From assembly GCF_032878875.1 (NCBI RefSeq), contig NZ_CP118157.1, positions 310,001 through 374,000 of the forward strand: a DNA stretch of 64,000 nucleotides, written 5' to 3'. The position numbers and the translations under genes are program-made. The DNA is from Microbacterium sp. AB. Its GTDB lineage: Bacteria; Actinomycetota; Actinomycetes; Actinomycetales; Microbacteriaceae. Positions 16,521-25,195 of this stretch are shown here, one piece after another (position 1 is the first letter of the stretch; each line of letters begins with the position of its first letter). The notes below the pieces were generated by a model that was not told where the DNA came from, did not search any database, and saw only the letters and a program-made list of their open reading frames with translations.

Positions 16521-18038
16521 TCACGGAGCCGTCGTGTCCTCGGTGATGAGACGGCGCTCGCGCGGATCGCGCAGGGCGCCGGCGACGCCCTCGCCCTCGC
16601 CCTGGACGACGCGCTCGTGCAGCAGGGGGGCGAGCGCGTCCGCCTGGAGGATCGCCTCCTCGACCGCGGCGATCGCCTTCTGCCGCTCCTCGCCGGGCTC
16701 CGCCGCCGAGGCGGCGGCGATGAGCCGGTCGATCTCGGGGTCGCAGAGCTGCGCGAAGTTGAACGTGCCCGCGCACGAGTAGTCGCTCGTGAGGTAGGCG
16801 ACGGGGTCGCCCGTCTCGAGCAGCACCGCGCGGGAGAAGATGATCGCGTCGAAGTCGCCCTCGAGCGCGTCCGGCTCGAAGTTGGCGTACTCGCGCACGT
16901 CCTGACGCACCTCGAAGCCGGCGGCCTCGAGCTGCTGCTCGACGAGCACGGCGACCTCCGGCAGCTCGGCGCGGTCGGAGTACGTGGCGAGCGTGATGGT
17001 GGCGCCGGCGGGGTCGGCGGGGGCGACGGACGACGCGATGTCGCCGCGGACGTCCTCGGCCCACGGGAGGGCGGGGCCGAAGAGCCCTCCCGTGATGTCG
17101 GCGTGGCCCTCGTAGACGTTCTCGACGATCGACTCGGGGTCCAGCGCCGCGCGGGCGGCGGCGCGCATCGCCTGGTCGGCGAACACGCCCTCCCCGTTGT
17201 TGAAGTAGACGGCGTTCGTGCGGGGCATGGGGACCTCGTGCAGGAGCGCCTGGTCGAGCAGCGCGAGCTGCGAGACGGGGATGGCCTCGACGATGTCGGC
17301 GGCGCCGGTGCGCAGCGCCGCGCCTCGGGCCGCGCCGTCGTTGACGTAGGTCACGTCGATGCCGGCCGCCTCCGCGGGGCCGCCCCAGTAGTCGTCGAAG
17401 CGCTCGAGGGTCGCCGTCGACGTCCCGCCGATCTCGGTGAGCTCGAACGGGCCCGTGCCCGTGCCCGTGGGGTCGACGGTGCCGTCGTCGCCGTAGGCCG
17501 ATGCGGCGAGGATCACGAGCTGCGGGCTCGACAGCCGCTGCGGGAGGATCGGGTCGGGGGTCCCCGTGACGATGCGCACCGTCATGTCGTCGACCGCCTC
17601 CGCGGTGAGCTCGTATCCGTCGAGCACGCGGGGGCGGGGCGATGCGTGGAGCGCGTTCTGCAGCGCGTTCACCACGGCGGCCGCGTCGAGGGTCGTCCCG
17701 TCGTGGAAGAGGACGCCTTCGCGGATCGTGAGATCCCAGGTCGTGTCGTCCGACTGCGTCCAGTCCGTCGCCAGGGCGGGCTGCGCGTCGCCCGCGTCGT
17801 CGAGGGAGACGAGCGACTCGACGGTCGACCAGCGGGTGAGCTTGAACGCATCGTCGCTGAGCGGGGTGAGGCCCGATCTCGGCGGCTGCAGCATCGCGAG
17901 GGCGATGCGGCCGTCGCCCTCCTCGGGGGAGGGGCCGGCGCCTCCCCCGCCTCCGCTGAAGCAGCCGGTGAGGACGAGAGCCGCCGTGAGGGCGACGGCG
18001 CCCAGCGTGCTCGTGCGGCGCGTGTTCGTGCGATTCAT
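16521..18038 (-). CDS. ABC-transporter substrate-binding lipoprotein (peptide/nickel family 5)
   Basis: A 505-residue secreted lipoprotein. The signal peptide ends in ALVLTGCF, so Cys26 would be lipidated, followed by a glycine-rich linker. The mature part shows the family 5 pattern: WDLTIREGVLFHDGTTLDAAAV near residue 100, NAVYFNNGEGVFADQAMRAA near 275 and AFNPDALEGDFDAII-like sequence late in the chain. It would capture the cluster's substrate at the outer face and deliver it to the fused permease. Family 5 proteins bind peptides, opines or other amines, and the flavin oxidase and ALDH in the regulon argue for an amine. Confidence 0.9.
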   Translation of the reverse strand: MNRTNTRRTSTLGAVALTAALVLTGCFSGGGGGAGPSPEEGDGRIALAMLQPPRSGLTPLSDDAFKLTRWSTVESLVSLDDAGDAQPALATDWTQSDDTTWDLTIREGVLFHDGTTLDAAAVVNALQNALHASPRPRVLDGYELTAEAVDDMTVRIVTGTPDPILPQRLSSPQLVILAASAYGDDGTVDPTGTGTGPFELTEIGGTSTATLERFDDYWGGPAEAAGIDVTYVNDGAARGAALRTGAADIVEAIPVSQLALLDQALLHEVPMPRTNAVYFNNGEGVFADQAMRAAARAALDPESIVENVYEGHADITGGLFGPALPWAEDVRGDIASSVAPADPAGATITLATYSDRAELPEVAVLVEQQLEAAGFEVRQDVREYANFEPDALEGDFDAIIFSRAVLLETGDPVAYLTSDYSCAGTFNFAQLCDPEIDRLIAAASAAEPGEERQKAIAAVEEAILQADALAPLLHERVVQGEGEGVAGALRDPRERRLITEDTTAP

Positions 18039-18074
18039 CAGGGAGACCCTTCGGGGTGGGGGAGGGGCGGGGCG

Positions 18075-19733
18075 TCAGACGGCTGCCGGGAGAGGCGCTC
18101 CGGCCTCCGGGACCGTGGGGAGGGCGGGGACGGCGGCGAGCAGCTCGCGGGTGCGCTCGTGGCGCGGCCCGGCCAGGATCTCGGCCGTCGGCCTGTCCTC
18201 GACGATCTGTCCGCCGTGCATCACGATCGTGCGGGTGCACATGCTCGCGACCATGGACAGGTCGTGGGACACGACGATGATCCCGGTCCCGCGTCGCTCG
18301 GAGATCTCGGCGAGCAGGGCGACGATCTGCTCGCGCATCGGCAGGTCGAGGCCGCTGACGGGCTCGTCCGCGACGAGGAAGTCGGGGTTCGTCGCGATGG
18401 CGCGGGCGATGGCCACGCGCTGGGCCTGGCCGCCGGAAAGCTCGCTCGCACGGCGGTCGAGGAACCGCTCGTCGAGGCCGACGGAGTCGAGGGCGTCGCG
18501 CACTCGGCTGTCGCAGTCGCACGGCACGTCGAGGCGGCGCAGCGGCTCGGCGACCAGATCGTGCACGGTCATGAGCGGGTCGAGCGCGCTCGCGGGGTCC
18601 TGCGGGATGTACTGCACCTTGCGGCGATACCACTTGAGCCGGCTCACGCTCGTGGGGAACACCTCCGCGTCCTCGCAGCGCACGGTGCCCGTGTCGGCGT
18701 CCTCGAGCGCGAGCACGAGCCGCAGCAGCGTCGACTTGCCGGAGCCGGAGGCGCCGACGATGCCGACGCGCTCCCCCGCCGCGATCGCCAGGCTCGTCGG
18801 GTGCAGCGCGGGCGTCCGCTCGCGGCGTGAGAACGGGCCCGTGCGGCGCGTGCGGTACGCGCGGCTCACGTCGGCGATGTCGAAGAAGCCCTCACGAGCG
18901 GTGCGGTCGGCCGTCGCGGGAGCGGCCCGGTCGGCGAGCGCGGCGAGTCGCTCGATGTGGGGCTGCACGGTGGCGGCGCGCGCGGCCCGGACGAGGTCGC
19001 GCGTGTAGGGCTCCCTCGGCGCCGTGAAGAGCGCGTCGATCCGGCCGTGCTCGACGATCCGGCCGTCCTTCAGCACGACGGCGTCGTCGCAGAGCTCCGA
19101 TGCGACCGCGAGGTCGTGGGTGATGAAGAGGAGCGCGGGGGCGCTCGGCCCGGCGGTGTACCTCTTCAGCACGTCGAGGACCTTGGCCTGCGTGACGACG
19201 TCGAGGGCGGTCGTCGGCTCGTCGGCGACGATGAGCCCCGTGTCGCACGCGAGGGCCAGGGCGATGCACACGCGCTGCCGCTGACCGCCGGAGAGCTCGG
19301 CCGGGTGGCGGCGCACGAGAAGCCCGGGGTCGGGCAGCCCGACCGACCCGGCGAGCTCGACCGCGGCGGCCACGGCGTCGCGTCGGGAGAGGCCCCGGTG
19401 GCGGCGCAGCGGCTCGGCCAGCTGATCTCCGATGCGCACGAGCGGGTTGAGCGCGACGGCGGAGTCCTGGAAGACCATGCCGACACGGGCGTCCTCCGCG
19501 CGCCGGGGCGCGGGCACGCCCCGCACCTCGACGCCGTCGATCCTGATGCTGCCCTTCGTCACGGCGTTCGAGGGCAGGTGCCCGAGCACGGCTCCCGCGG
19601 TGAGCGACTTCCCGGAGCCCGACTGGCCGAGCAGGCAGACCCGCTGGCCCCGGGACACGGAGAACGAGATCCCGTCGACGATCGTCGTCCGGCCGATGGA
19701 GATCGTGAGTCCGGTCACTTCGAGACTTCTCAT
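18075..19733 (-). CDS. Fused dipeptide-type ABC ATPase (DppD-DppF in one chain)
   Basis: A 552-residue cytoplasmic protein with two complete nucleotide-binding domains. First half: Walker A GQSGSGKS, signature LSGGQRQRVCIALAL, Walker B GLIVADEPTTALD. Second half: Walker A GASGSGKS, signature LSGGQAQRVAIARAI, Walker B DFLVADEPVSGLD. Both halves keep catalytic residues. This powers the fused permease, so three proteins replace the usual five. The ATG at 19733 has GGGAGG 5 nt upstream. First gene of the transporter operon, whose promoter carries the ATTGTTGACAAT site. Confidence 0.92.
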   Translation of the reverse strand: MRSLEVTGLTISIGRTTIVDGISFSVSRGQRVCLLGQSGSGKSLTAGAVLGHLPSNAVTKGSIRIDGVEVRGVPAPRRAEDARVGMVFQDSAVALNPLVRIGDQLAEPLRRHRGLSRRDAVAAAVELAGSVGLPDPGLLVRRHPAELSGGQRQRVCIALALACDTGLIVADEPTTALDVVTQAKVLDVLKRYTAGPSAPALLFITHDLAVASELCDDAVVLKDGRIVEHGRIDALFTAPREPYTRDLVRAARAATVQPHIERLAALADRAAPATADRTAREGFFDIADVSRAYRTRRTGPFSRRERTPALHPTSLAIAAGERVGIVGASGSGKSTLLRLVLALEDADTGTVRCEDAEVFPTSVSRLKWYRRKVQYIPQDPASALDPLMTVHDLVAEPLRRLDVPCDCDSRVRDALDSVGLDERFLDRRASELSGGQAQRVAIARAIATNPDFLVADEPVSGLDLPMREQIVALLAEISERRGTGIIVVSHDLSMVASMCTRTIVMHGGQIVEDRPTAEILAGPRHERTRELLAAVPALPTVPEAGAPLPAAV

Positions 19734-19793
19734 GGTGCCTCCCGTGCTGCTGGTCGCCCTCCGCGACGAGGTGCCCTCGCTGCGTCTGGTGTG

Positions 19794-19826
19794 ACATTAG
19801 TTCCGATATGCAGATTGTCAACAATC
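19794..19826 (-). promoter_or_regulatory. Promoter with ATTGTTGACAAT operator of the ABC importer operon
   Basis: Minus strand: -35 TTGACA (19821-19816) within the 14-bp palindrome GATTGTTGACAATC (19826-19813), a 16-nt spacer, and a -10 TAATGT (19799-19794). The leader to the ATPase start codon is about 55 nt. This is the strongest match of the three GntR sites. Confidence 0.78.
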
Positions 19827-20002
19827 AGCAACAGACTTTTTACACGCGGAAACACGGGGGCGCGCCCGCCTGCGGGGAGCCCCGGACGGGCCGGTCGTCT
19901 CTCGACGGCCGCGTCGATCAGCTCGGGTCCGCCGGCCTCCGGCGGACAGGGGCGCCCCGGCGTCTCACCGAGCCGTGCGTCGGCCCGTCGAGAGGGTCGG
20001 GC

Positions 20003-21307
20003 TCAGGAGGCCCTCGCCTCGCCCGTGAAGGGGCACACGGCGGCGTCCTGCGCGGCGGCGGCCGGGCGCGCGTCGATGCCGAAGAGGGTCTCGAGCGCGT
20101 CGAAGACCTCGTCGGAGCGCCCCTCGGCCGCGAGCCGCGCCGCGCGCGCCGTGGGATCGTGGAGCAGCACGCCGACGAGGTGGCGCAGCGCGTGCTCGAC
20201 CTGCTCGCCCTCGCCGCGCCTGCGCGCGCGATCGACCTCGGCCTGGGTGAGCTCGAAGACGTGCTTGCGCAGCGCGACGATCGCGGGCTGCGCGCTCTGC
20301 TGTCGCCCGGCGAGGTGGAACCTCGCCGCGGCGTCCTGGACGATCGCACGGGCCGCATCCGTCGCCTGCAGCTCCTCGAGAGGCGCGTGGAGGCGGATGG
20401 TCTCGAGATCGAGGAGGGTCACGCCCGCGAGCGTCGCGACGTCGGGGGCGACGTTGCGCGGCATGCCCAGGTCGATGATCATCGTGGCGCCGTCGAAGCC
20501 GGCGTCGCGCAGCATGGCCGCGTCGATGACGGGCTCCTCGCGCGACGTGCACGTGATGACGAGGTCGGCCTGAGCCGCCGCGGCCGCGAAGCCGTCGTGG
20601 TCGACGCTGCGCAGACCGTGCTTGGCGGCGAAGCGCGCGCCGCGCCCGGAGGGCGAGTGCGCGACGATGTCCACGACCCCGTGGTCGCGCAGCGCCGCGA
20701 TGGTCGCGGCGGCGTACGAGCCGGTGCCGACGAGCAGCGCCCGCTGCGTCGTCCAGTCGGCGATGCGGCTGGCGGCGAGATCGAGCGCGAGACGCACGAG
20801 CGACCGCCCGGCCCGACCGAGCGCGGTGGCGTTCTTCACGCCCTTCTGCGTCTCCGTCGCCCGCTGGAACAGGCGCTCGAGCTCGCTCGACGCCGTCCCG
20901 TGGTCGCGGGCCTCCTCGAGCGCGCGCCGCACCTGCCCGCCGATCTCGCCCTCGCCGATGACGACCGACTCGAGCCCGGACGCCACGGAGAACAGATGCT
21001 CCGCGACCTTGCCGCCGGCGCTCACCTCGTAGGCGCCGTCGAGGTCGTCGGCCGACACCCCCGTCGCGGCCCGGATGGCCTGCTGCGCGGCGTCCAGCGC
21101 CGCCTCGCGCGCCTCGCCCGACGGCAGGTCGAGGTCGATGTACGCCTCGAAGCGGTTGCACGTCGACAGCACCACGGCGCCGGAGACCTCGTCGCGATGT
21201 CCCGCGATGAGCGGCGCGATCGCGGTCGTGTGCGTGCTCAGCCGCTCGAGGAGGTCGAAGGGCGCGGTCTTGTGACTCGCGGAGAGGCAGAACAGCACGT
21301 CGGCCAT
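20003..21307 (-). CDS. hemA: Glutamyl-tRNA reductase
   Basis: A 434-residue enzyme that reduces glutamyl-tRNA to glutamate-1-semialdehyde, the first committed step of tetrapyrrole synthesis by the C5 route. The catalytic cysteine is Cys50 in VVLSTCNRFEAY. GEGEIGGQVRRALEEAR and FQRATETQKGVKNAT are the substrate-binding blocks, and VGTGSYAAATIAALRD is the NADPH fold. The C-terminal dimerisation region is present. The last residues contain Cys-Pro (VCPFTGE), which could be a haem-regulatory motif. The gene is divergent from hemE and the rest of the pathway. GAGG lies 5 nt before the ATG at 21307. Confidence 0.95.
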   Translation of the reverse strand: MADVLFCLSASHKTAPFDLLERLSTHTTAIAPLIAGHRDEVSGAVVLSTCNRFEAYIDLDLPSGEAREAALDAAQQAIRAATGVSADDLDGAYEVSAGGKVAEHLFSVASGLESVVIGEGEIGGQVRRALEEARDHGTASSELERLFQRATETQKGVKNATALGRAGRSLVRLALDLAASRIADWTTQRALLVGTGSYAAATIAALRDHGVVDIVAHSPSGRGARFAAKHGLRSVDHDGFAAAAAQADLVITCTSREEPVIDAAMLRDAGFDGATMIIDLGMPRNVAPDVATLAGVTLLDLETIRLHAPLEELQATDAARAIVQDAAARFHLAGRQQSAQPAIVALRKHVFELTQAEVDRARRRGEGEQVEHALRHLVGVLLHDPTARAARLAAEGRSDEVFDALETLFGIDARPAAAAQDAAVCPFTGEARAS

Positions 21308-21397
21308 TCTACCTCGCGGAAAAGGCAGTTATGAATCGTTCAGGATAAGGAAGGGTCGCCTTACCGGCCGTCTCCGCCGTCGTGGAGCGGCGGATGC

Positions 21398-21403
21398 GAG
21401 GAT
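21398..21403 (+). promoter_or_regulatory. -10 box of hemE, leaderless
   Basis: GAGGAT, 6 nt before the ATG at 21410. No Shine-Dalgarno is present. Confidence 0.4.
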
Positions 21404-21409
21404 GGGGCC

Positions 21410-22444
21410 ATGCCTTCCCCCGATGCACCGCTGCTGCGCGCCCTGCGCGGCGAGCGCCCGGAGACGACTCCCGTCTGGTTCATGCGGCAGGCGGGACGGT
21501 CGCTCCCCGAGTACCGCGAGCTGCGCGTCGGAACCCGGATGCTCGACGCGTGCCTCACCCCGGATCTCGCCGCCGAGATCACGCTCCAGCCGGTGCGCCG
21601 TCACGGCGTCGACGCCGGGATCTTCTTCAGCGACATCGTCGTGCCGCTGCGGCTCGCCGGCATCGACGTCGAGATCCAGCCCGGCCGCGGACCGGTCTTC
21701 GCCGACCCGGTGCGCTCGCGCGCCGACGTCGACCGGGTCACGTCCGTCGATCCCGCCGACGTCGCGGCGGCCGCCGAGCCCGTCCGCGAGGCGGTGCGCG
21801 CCGTGGTCTCCGAGCTCGACGGCTCCGGGACGCCGCTCATCGGCTTCGCCGGAGCGCCCTTCACGCTCGCGGCGTACCTCGTCGAGGGAGGCCCGTCGAA
21901 GGAGCATCTGCGCGCCCGCGCCATGATGCACTCCGACCCCGACGCGTGGCATGCGCTGGCGGGATGGCTCGCGCTGGTGTCCCGCGCCTTCCTCTCCGCG
22001 CAGATCGAGGCCGGCGCCGCGGCCGTGCAGCTCTTCGACTCGTGGGCCGGGTCGCTCGCCCCGGCGGACTTCCGCGCGTTCGTCGCCCCGCACTCGGCCG
22101 CGGCCGTCGCGGGCGTCGACGTGCCCGTCATCCACTTCGGCGTGGGCACGGGGCCCGTCCTCGACGACATGCGCCTGGGCGGCGTCGCCGCGGCCGTGGG
22201 CGTCGACTGGCGCGTGCCCCTCGACGAGGCGGCGCGCATCGTCGGTGCCGGCACCACCCTGCAGGGGAACATCGATCCGGCGCTCCTGTCCGCGCCGTGG
22301 GAGGTCCTCGCGGCGCACGTGCGCGACGTCCTGCGCCGGGGGCGCGCCGCGCGGGCGCACATCGTCAACCTGGGCCACGGCGTGCCGCCCGAGACCGACC
22401 CGGATGCGCTCACCCGCATCGTCGAGCTCGTCCACGCCGCCTGA
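21410..22444 (+). CDS. hemE: Uroporphyrinogen decarboxylase
   Basis: A 344-residue cytosolic enzyme that converts uroporphyrinogen III to coproporphyrinogen III. The hallmark N-terminal block [17 protein letters not shown] is intact, and the catalytic aspartate lies in the conserved [29 protein letters not shown] and [13 protein letters not shown] are further family signatures. It opens the rightward haem operon, with the coproporphyrinogen oxidase 30 nt downstream. Confidence 0.96.
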   Translation: MPSPDAPLLRALRGERPETTPVWFMRQAGRSLPEYRELRVGTRMLDACLTPDLAAEITLQPVRRHGVDAGIFFSDIVVPLRLAGIDVEIQPGRGPVFADPVRSRADVDRVTSVDPADVAAAAEPVREAVRAVVSELDGSGTPLIGFAGAPFTLAAYLVEGGPSKEHLRARAMMHSDPDAWHALAGWLALVSRAFLSAQIEAGAAAVQLFDSWAGSLAPADFRAFVAPHSAAAVAGVDVPVIHFGVGTGPVLDDMRLGGVAAAVGVDWRVPLDEAARIVGAGTTLQGNIDPALLSAPWEVLAAHVRDVLRRGRAARAHIVNLGHGVPPETDPDALTRIVELVHAA

Positions 22445-22474
22445 GCGCGGCGGGCCGTTGAGAGGATGAAGAGC

Positions 22475-23974
22475 GTGACCGGACAGCTCGAAGACCTGTA
22501 CGCCCTCGCGAACGACCAGCACGTCGTCGTCGTCGGAGCCGGTGTCGGCGGGCTGGTCGCGGCGTTCGAATGCGCCAAGGTCGGCATGCGGGTGACGGTC
22601 CTCGAGGCGGCGGAGCGCGCGGGCGGCGTCGTCCGCTCCGACGAGGTCGCCGGGCTCCGGCTCGACCTGGGAGCGGAGAGCTTCGCGACGCGCGGGGGTC
22701 ACGTGCGCGCGCTCGTCGAGGAGATCGGCCTCGCCGACGACGTCGTCGCCCCCGGCACCGGCGCCGGCGGAGCCTGGGTCGCGGGCGTCCCCGGCATCGG
22801 CGCCGCCCCGCTTCCCGCCGGCGGAGTCCTCGGCATCCCCGCCAGCCCCTTCGCCGAGGACGTGCGCAGGATCATCGGATGGGGCGGAGCCTGGCGTGCG
22901 TACCTGGACCGCGTGAAGCCCGTGCTGACGATCGGCCACGAGCACAGCCTCGGACGCCTCGTGCGCGGACGCCTCGGGCCCAAGGTGCTCGACCGACTCG
23001 TCGCGCCCGTGACGACGGGCGTGTACTCGGCGCTGCCCGACGACATCGACCCCGACATCGCGGCGCCGGGGCTCAACGCCGCCCTCACGCGCACGGGATC
23101 GCTCACCGGCGCGGTCGCCGAGCTCGCGGGCGCGCGGGGAACGGCCCCGGGCGGGGCCGCCCTGGGGATCAGAGGGGGGATGGGCCGGCTCGTCGAAGCC
23201 CTCGTGGGGCGCCTGGACGTCCTCGGCGGAGAGGTCCGGACGTCCTCTCGCGTCGAGCGCATCGAGGAGGCCGACGAAGGATGGGTCGTGCACGTCGCGC
23301 CGACGGCGGGCGACGAGGGGGCGTCGCCCGCCGTCGGCGACGCGCCGGACGAGACGCCCTCGACGCTCGAGGCCGACCTCCTGATCGTCGCCGTCGAGGA
23401 GGCCGAGGCGCGGCGGCTCGTCTCCCCGCATGTCGCGGGGCTCGCCGCGGAGCCCGACCGGCCGGGTCCCGTGGTCGAGCTCGTCACGCTCGTCCTCGAC
23501 ACGGAGACCCTCGACGCGCGGCCCCGCGGCACGGGCGTGCTCACCGTGCCCGGGTCGCACACCGCGAAGGCGCTCACCCATGCGACCGCGAAATGGCAGT
23601 GGGTCGCCGACCTCGCCGGGCCCCACCGCCACGTCGTGCGCATCTCGTTCGGCACGCAGAGCGAGCCGCCCGCCACAGCAGGTCTCTCCGACGACGACGC
23701 CGTGGCGCTCGCGCTCTCGGAGGCGTCCGCTCTCCTCGGGGTGCCTCTGGCCGGGACCGAGCTCGTCGGAGCGCGCCGGGAGCGGTTCGCCCAGGCGCAG
23801 CCGGCGGCGACCGCGGGGCTCGCGGAGGCCACGGCGCAGGCGCGCGAGGCGATCCGGGCGGTCCCGGCCCTCGGGGCGGTCGGAGCGTGGCTGGCCGGGA
23901 CGGGCCTCGCCCAGGTCGTCCCGGACGCGATCGCCGAGGCCGACCGGGTGCGCCGGAGCGCGCTTTTCGGCTGA
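22475..23974 (+). CDS. cgoX: Coproporphyrinogen III oxidase / protoporphyrinogen oxidase, HemY/CgoX type
   Basis: An FAD enzyme of about 499 residues. The Rossmann motif HVVVVGAGVGGLVAAFECAK and VLEAAERAGGVVRSDEVAG mark the flavin site; LDLGAESFATRGG and VAPVTTGVYSAL are HemY family blocks. Because the locus encodes an actinobacterial coprohaem decarboxylase, the likely reaction is coproporphyrinogen III to coproporphyrin III. I prefer the GTG at 22475: a GAGGAT -10 lies 7 nt before it and the AGAGG at 22461-22465 is 9 nt before it, whereas that AGAGG directly abuts the ATG at 22466. A ferrochelatase gene, often a neighbour in this pathway, is absent here. Confidence 0.9.
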   Translation: MTGQLEDLYALANDQHVVVVGAGVGGLVAAFECAKVGMRVTVLEAAERAGGVVRSDEVAGLRLDLGAESFATRGGHVRALVEEIGLADDVVAPGTGAGGAWVAGVPGIGAAPLPAGGVLGIPASPFAEDVRRIIGWGGAWRAYLDRVKPVLTIGHEHSLGRLVRGRLGPKVLDRLVAPVTTGVYSALPDDIDPDIAAPGLNAALTRTGSLTGAVAELAGARGTAPGGAALGIRGGMGRLVEALVGRLDVLGGEVRTSSRVERIEEADEGWVVHVAPTAGDEGASPAVGDAPDETPSTLEADLLIVAVEEAEARRLVSPHVAGLAAEPDRPGPVVELVTLVLDTETLDARPRGTGVLTVPGSHTAKALTHATAKWQWVADLAGPHRHVVRISFGTQSEPPATAGLSDDDAVALALSEASALLGVPLAGTELVGARRERFAQAQPAATAGLAEATAQAREAIRAVPALGAVGAWLAGTGLAQVVPDAIAEADRVRRSALFG

Positions 23975-24095
23975 TCGCGCAGGCGCGTCCTTTTACTCGC
24001 ATTGACGGTCATCCACAAGGCGGATGCCGAAGACGGCATACATGGCTACTGTGGGACACCTGAGCAACACACGAAACGATGTAGAGGAGAACCCG

Positions 24096-24422
24096 ATGAG
24101 GGGGAAGCTGGGACTCGTGATCGGCGTCGGTGTGGGCTACGTGCTCGGCACGCGCGCCGGCAGGGAGCGCTACGAGCAGATCAAGGAGAAGGCGCAGGAG
24201 GTGTGGGAGATCCCCGCCGTCCAGACGCAGGTCGGCAAGGCGAAGAAGCTCGCGACGTCGAGCGCGCTCGCCATCCCGAGAGCGGCGTGGAGCGGGGCGA
24301 TCAAGGTCGTGAAGGCCGCCACCACGTCCGGCACGCCGGGCCAGAGGCTCGACGCAGCGCTGGATGAGGTGGACGACGCAGCGGACGATGTGAAGGAAGC
24401 CACGAAGAGGACGCAGAGCTGA
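24096..24422 (+). CDS. Small YtxH-like membrane-associated protein
   Basis: A 108-residue protein. The start MRGKLGLVIGVGVGYVLG is a short hydrophobic anchor with glycines, followed by TRAGRERYEQIKEKAQEVW, the pattern of YtxH-like proteins, and an amphipathic helical remainder ending in acidic/basic repeats. GAGGAG (24084-24089) precedes the ATG by 6 nt. It overlaps the next gene by one base. Role unknown; probably sits at the inner membrane with the two following products. Confidence 0.8.
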   Translation: MRGKLGLVIGVGVGYVLGTRAGRERYEQIKEKAQEVWEIPAVQTQVGKAKKLATSSALAIPRAAWSGAIKVVKAATTSGTPGQRLDAALDEVDDAADDVKEATKRTQS

Positions 24423-24838
24423 TGCCGGAGCTCCCCCCCTCTCCCGTGCGCGACCGCGCGGACGACGGTCTCTTCTCGCTGATCGGCGACCTTCCGGAGC
24501 TCGTCCGGAACCTCGTCGTCGCCGAGGTGAACGCAGCGAAGAAGTGGGCCGTGCGCACCGCGAAGGACGCCGGCATCGGCACGGGATGGCTCATCGTCGC
24601 CCTGTTCTTCCTCTTCTGGGCCATCCCGGCGTTCCTCGGCTTCGTCGTCGCGCTGCTCTCGCTCTGGCTGCAGGTCTGGGCGGCGGCGCTCATCGTGTTC
24701 GGCGTCGGCCTCGTGCTCGCCGCCGTGTTCGCCCTGCTCGGCGTCCTGCGCTTCCGCCATCTCGCCAAGAGCGAGAACCCCGTGCAAGCCGCCAAGACAG
24801 ACGTCGGCATCGTCAAGGAGGTCGCTGGTGAGTTCTGA
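24422..24838 (+). CDS. Phage-holin-like superfamily membrane protein (DUF1469 type)
   Basis: A 138-residue protein. Residues 15-50 form an amphipathic helix (LPELVRNLVVAEVNAAKKW), followed by two strong transmembrane segments (about 53-76 and 82-107) and a polar tail. This is the actinobacterial Phage_holin_3_6 arrangement, which despite its name is a normal chromosomal gene. Start overlaps the previous stop by one base; the next gene begins inside its 3' end. Confidence 0.82.
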   Translation: MPELPPSPVRDRADDGLFSLIGDLPELVRNLVVAEVNAAKKWAVRTAKDAGIGTGWLIVALFFLFWAIPAFLGFVVALLSLWLQVWAAALIVFGVGLVLAAVFALLGVLRFRHLAKSENPVQAAKTDVGIVKEVAGEF

Positions 24839-25115
24839 CGCTTCGCGCACAGACGCCGTCCTGCCCAAGACCATCGTCCCGAGCGGCATCGACGACCCGG
24901 TCGAGCGGGCCCGGGCCGAGCTGAAGGCCGCGCTCGCCGCCATCGAGGTCAAGGGCAACCTTCCCCGTCGCGCGGCGGAGGCGACCGAGCGCGGCGTCGC
25001 CAGGGCGAAGACGTTCGCCGAGCGCAGCCCCGTCGCCGCGGCCGCGGCCGCGGTGTCGGTCGCCGCGGCGGTCGGAGTCGCCATCTGGGGCGTGGCTCGC
25101 ATCGTCTCGCGCTGA
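24828..25115 (+). CDS. DUF3618-type small membrane protein
   Basis: A 95-residue protein. Charged helix PVERARAELKAALAAIEVKGNLP, then a single C-terminal hydrophobic segment rich in alanine and valine (about residues 68-90). This helix-plus-anchor layout matches DUF3618. GTG start with AAGGAGG 6 nt upstream; 11-bp overlap with the holin-like gene. The three small genes look like one translational unit between two haem enzymes. Confidence 0.78.
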   Translation: MSSDASRTDAVLPKTIVPSGIDDPVERARAELKAALAAIEVKGNLPRRAAEATERGVARAKTFAERSPVAAAAAAVSVAAAVGVAIWGVARIVSR

Positions 25116-25183
25116 ACGACGACGTCGAAGGCCTGGTCACGGGACGATCCGGGGCCCGTTTTCGCCTTATCGAGCGGGAGGCG

Positions 25184-25189
25184 CATGAT
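25184..25189 (+). promoter_or_regulatory. -10 box of chdC, leaderless
   Basis: CATGAT, 6 nt before the ATG at 25196. It gives the hemQ-hemC-hemD-hemB unit a promoter of its own. Confidence 0.4.
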
Positions 25190-25195
25190 GGAGTC

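Noticed and set aside
14925..18830. Very long open frames opposite the ABC importer genes (and similar ones at 46037-47764 and 56567-61132)
   Set aside because: They are arginine/glycine-rich antisense shadows produced by high GC content, with no homology or ribosome binding sites; the opposite strand has clear protein families.
21346..21363. DtxR/IdeR iron box between hemA and hemE (TAAGGAAGGGTCGCCTTA)
   Set aside because: Only 5-bp arms match the TTAGG...CCTAA layout and the spacing differs; too weak to claim.
24422..24838. Possible prophage remnant because of the holin-like gene
   Set aside because: The protein is of the chromosomal actinobacterial holin-like family, has YtxH and DUF3618 partners and no phage gene lies near.
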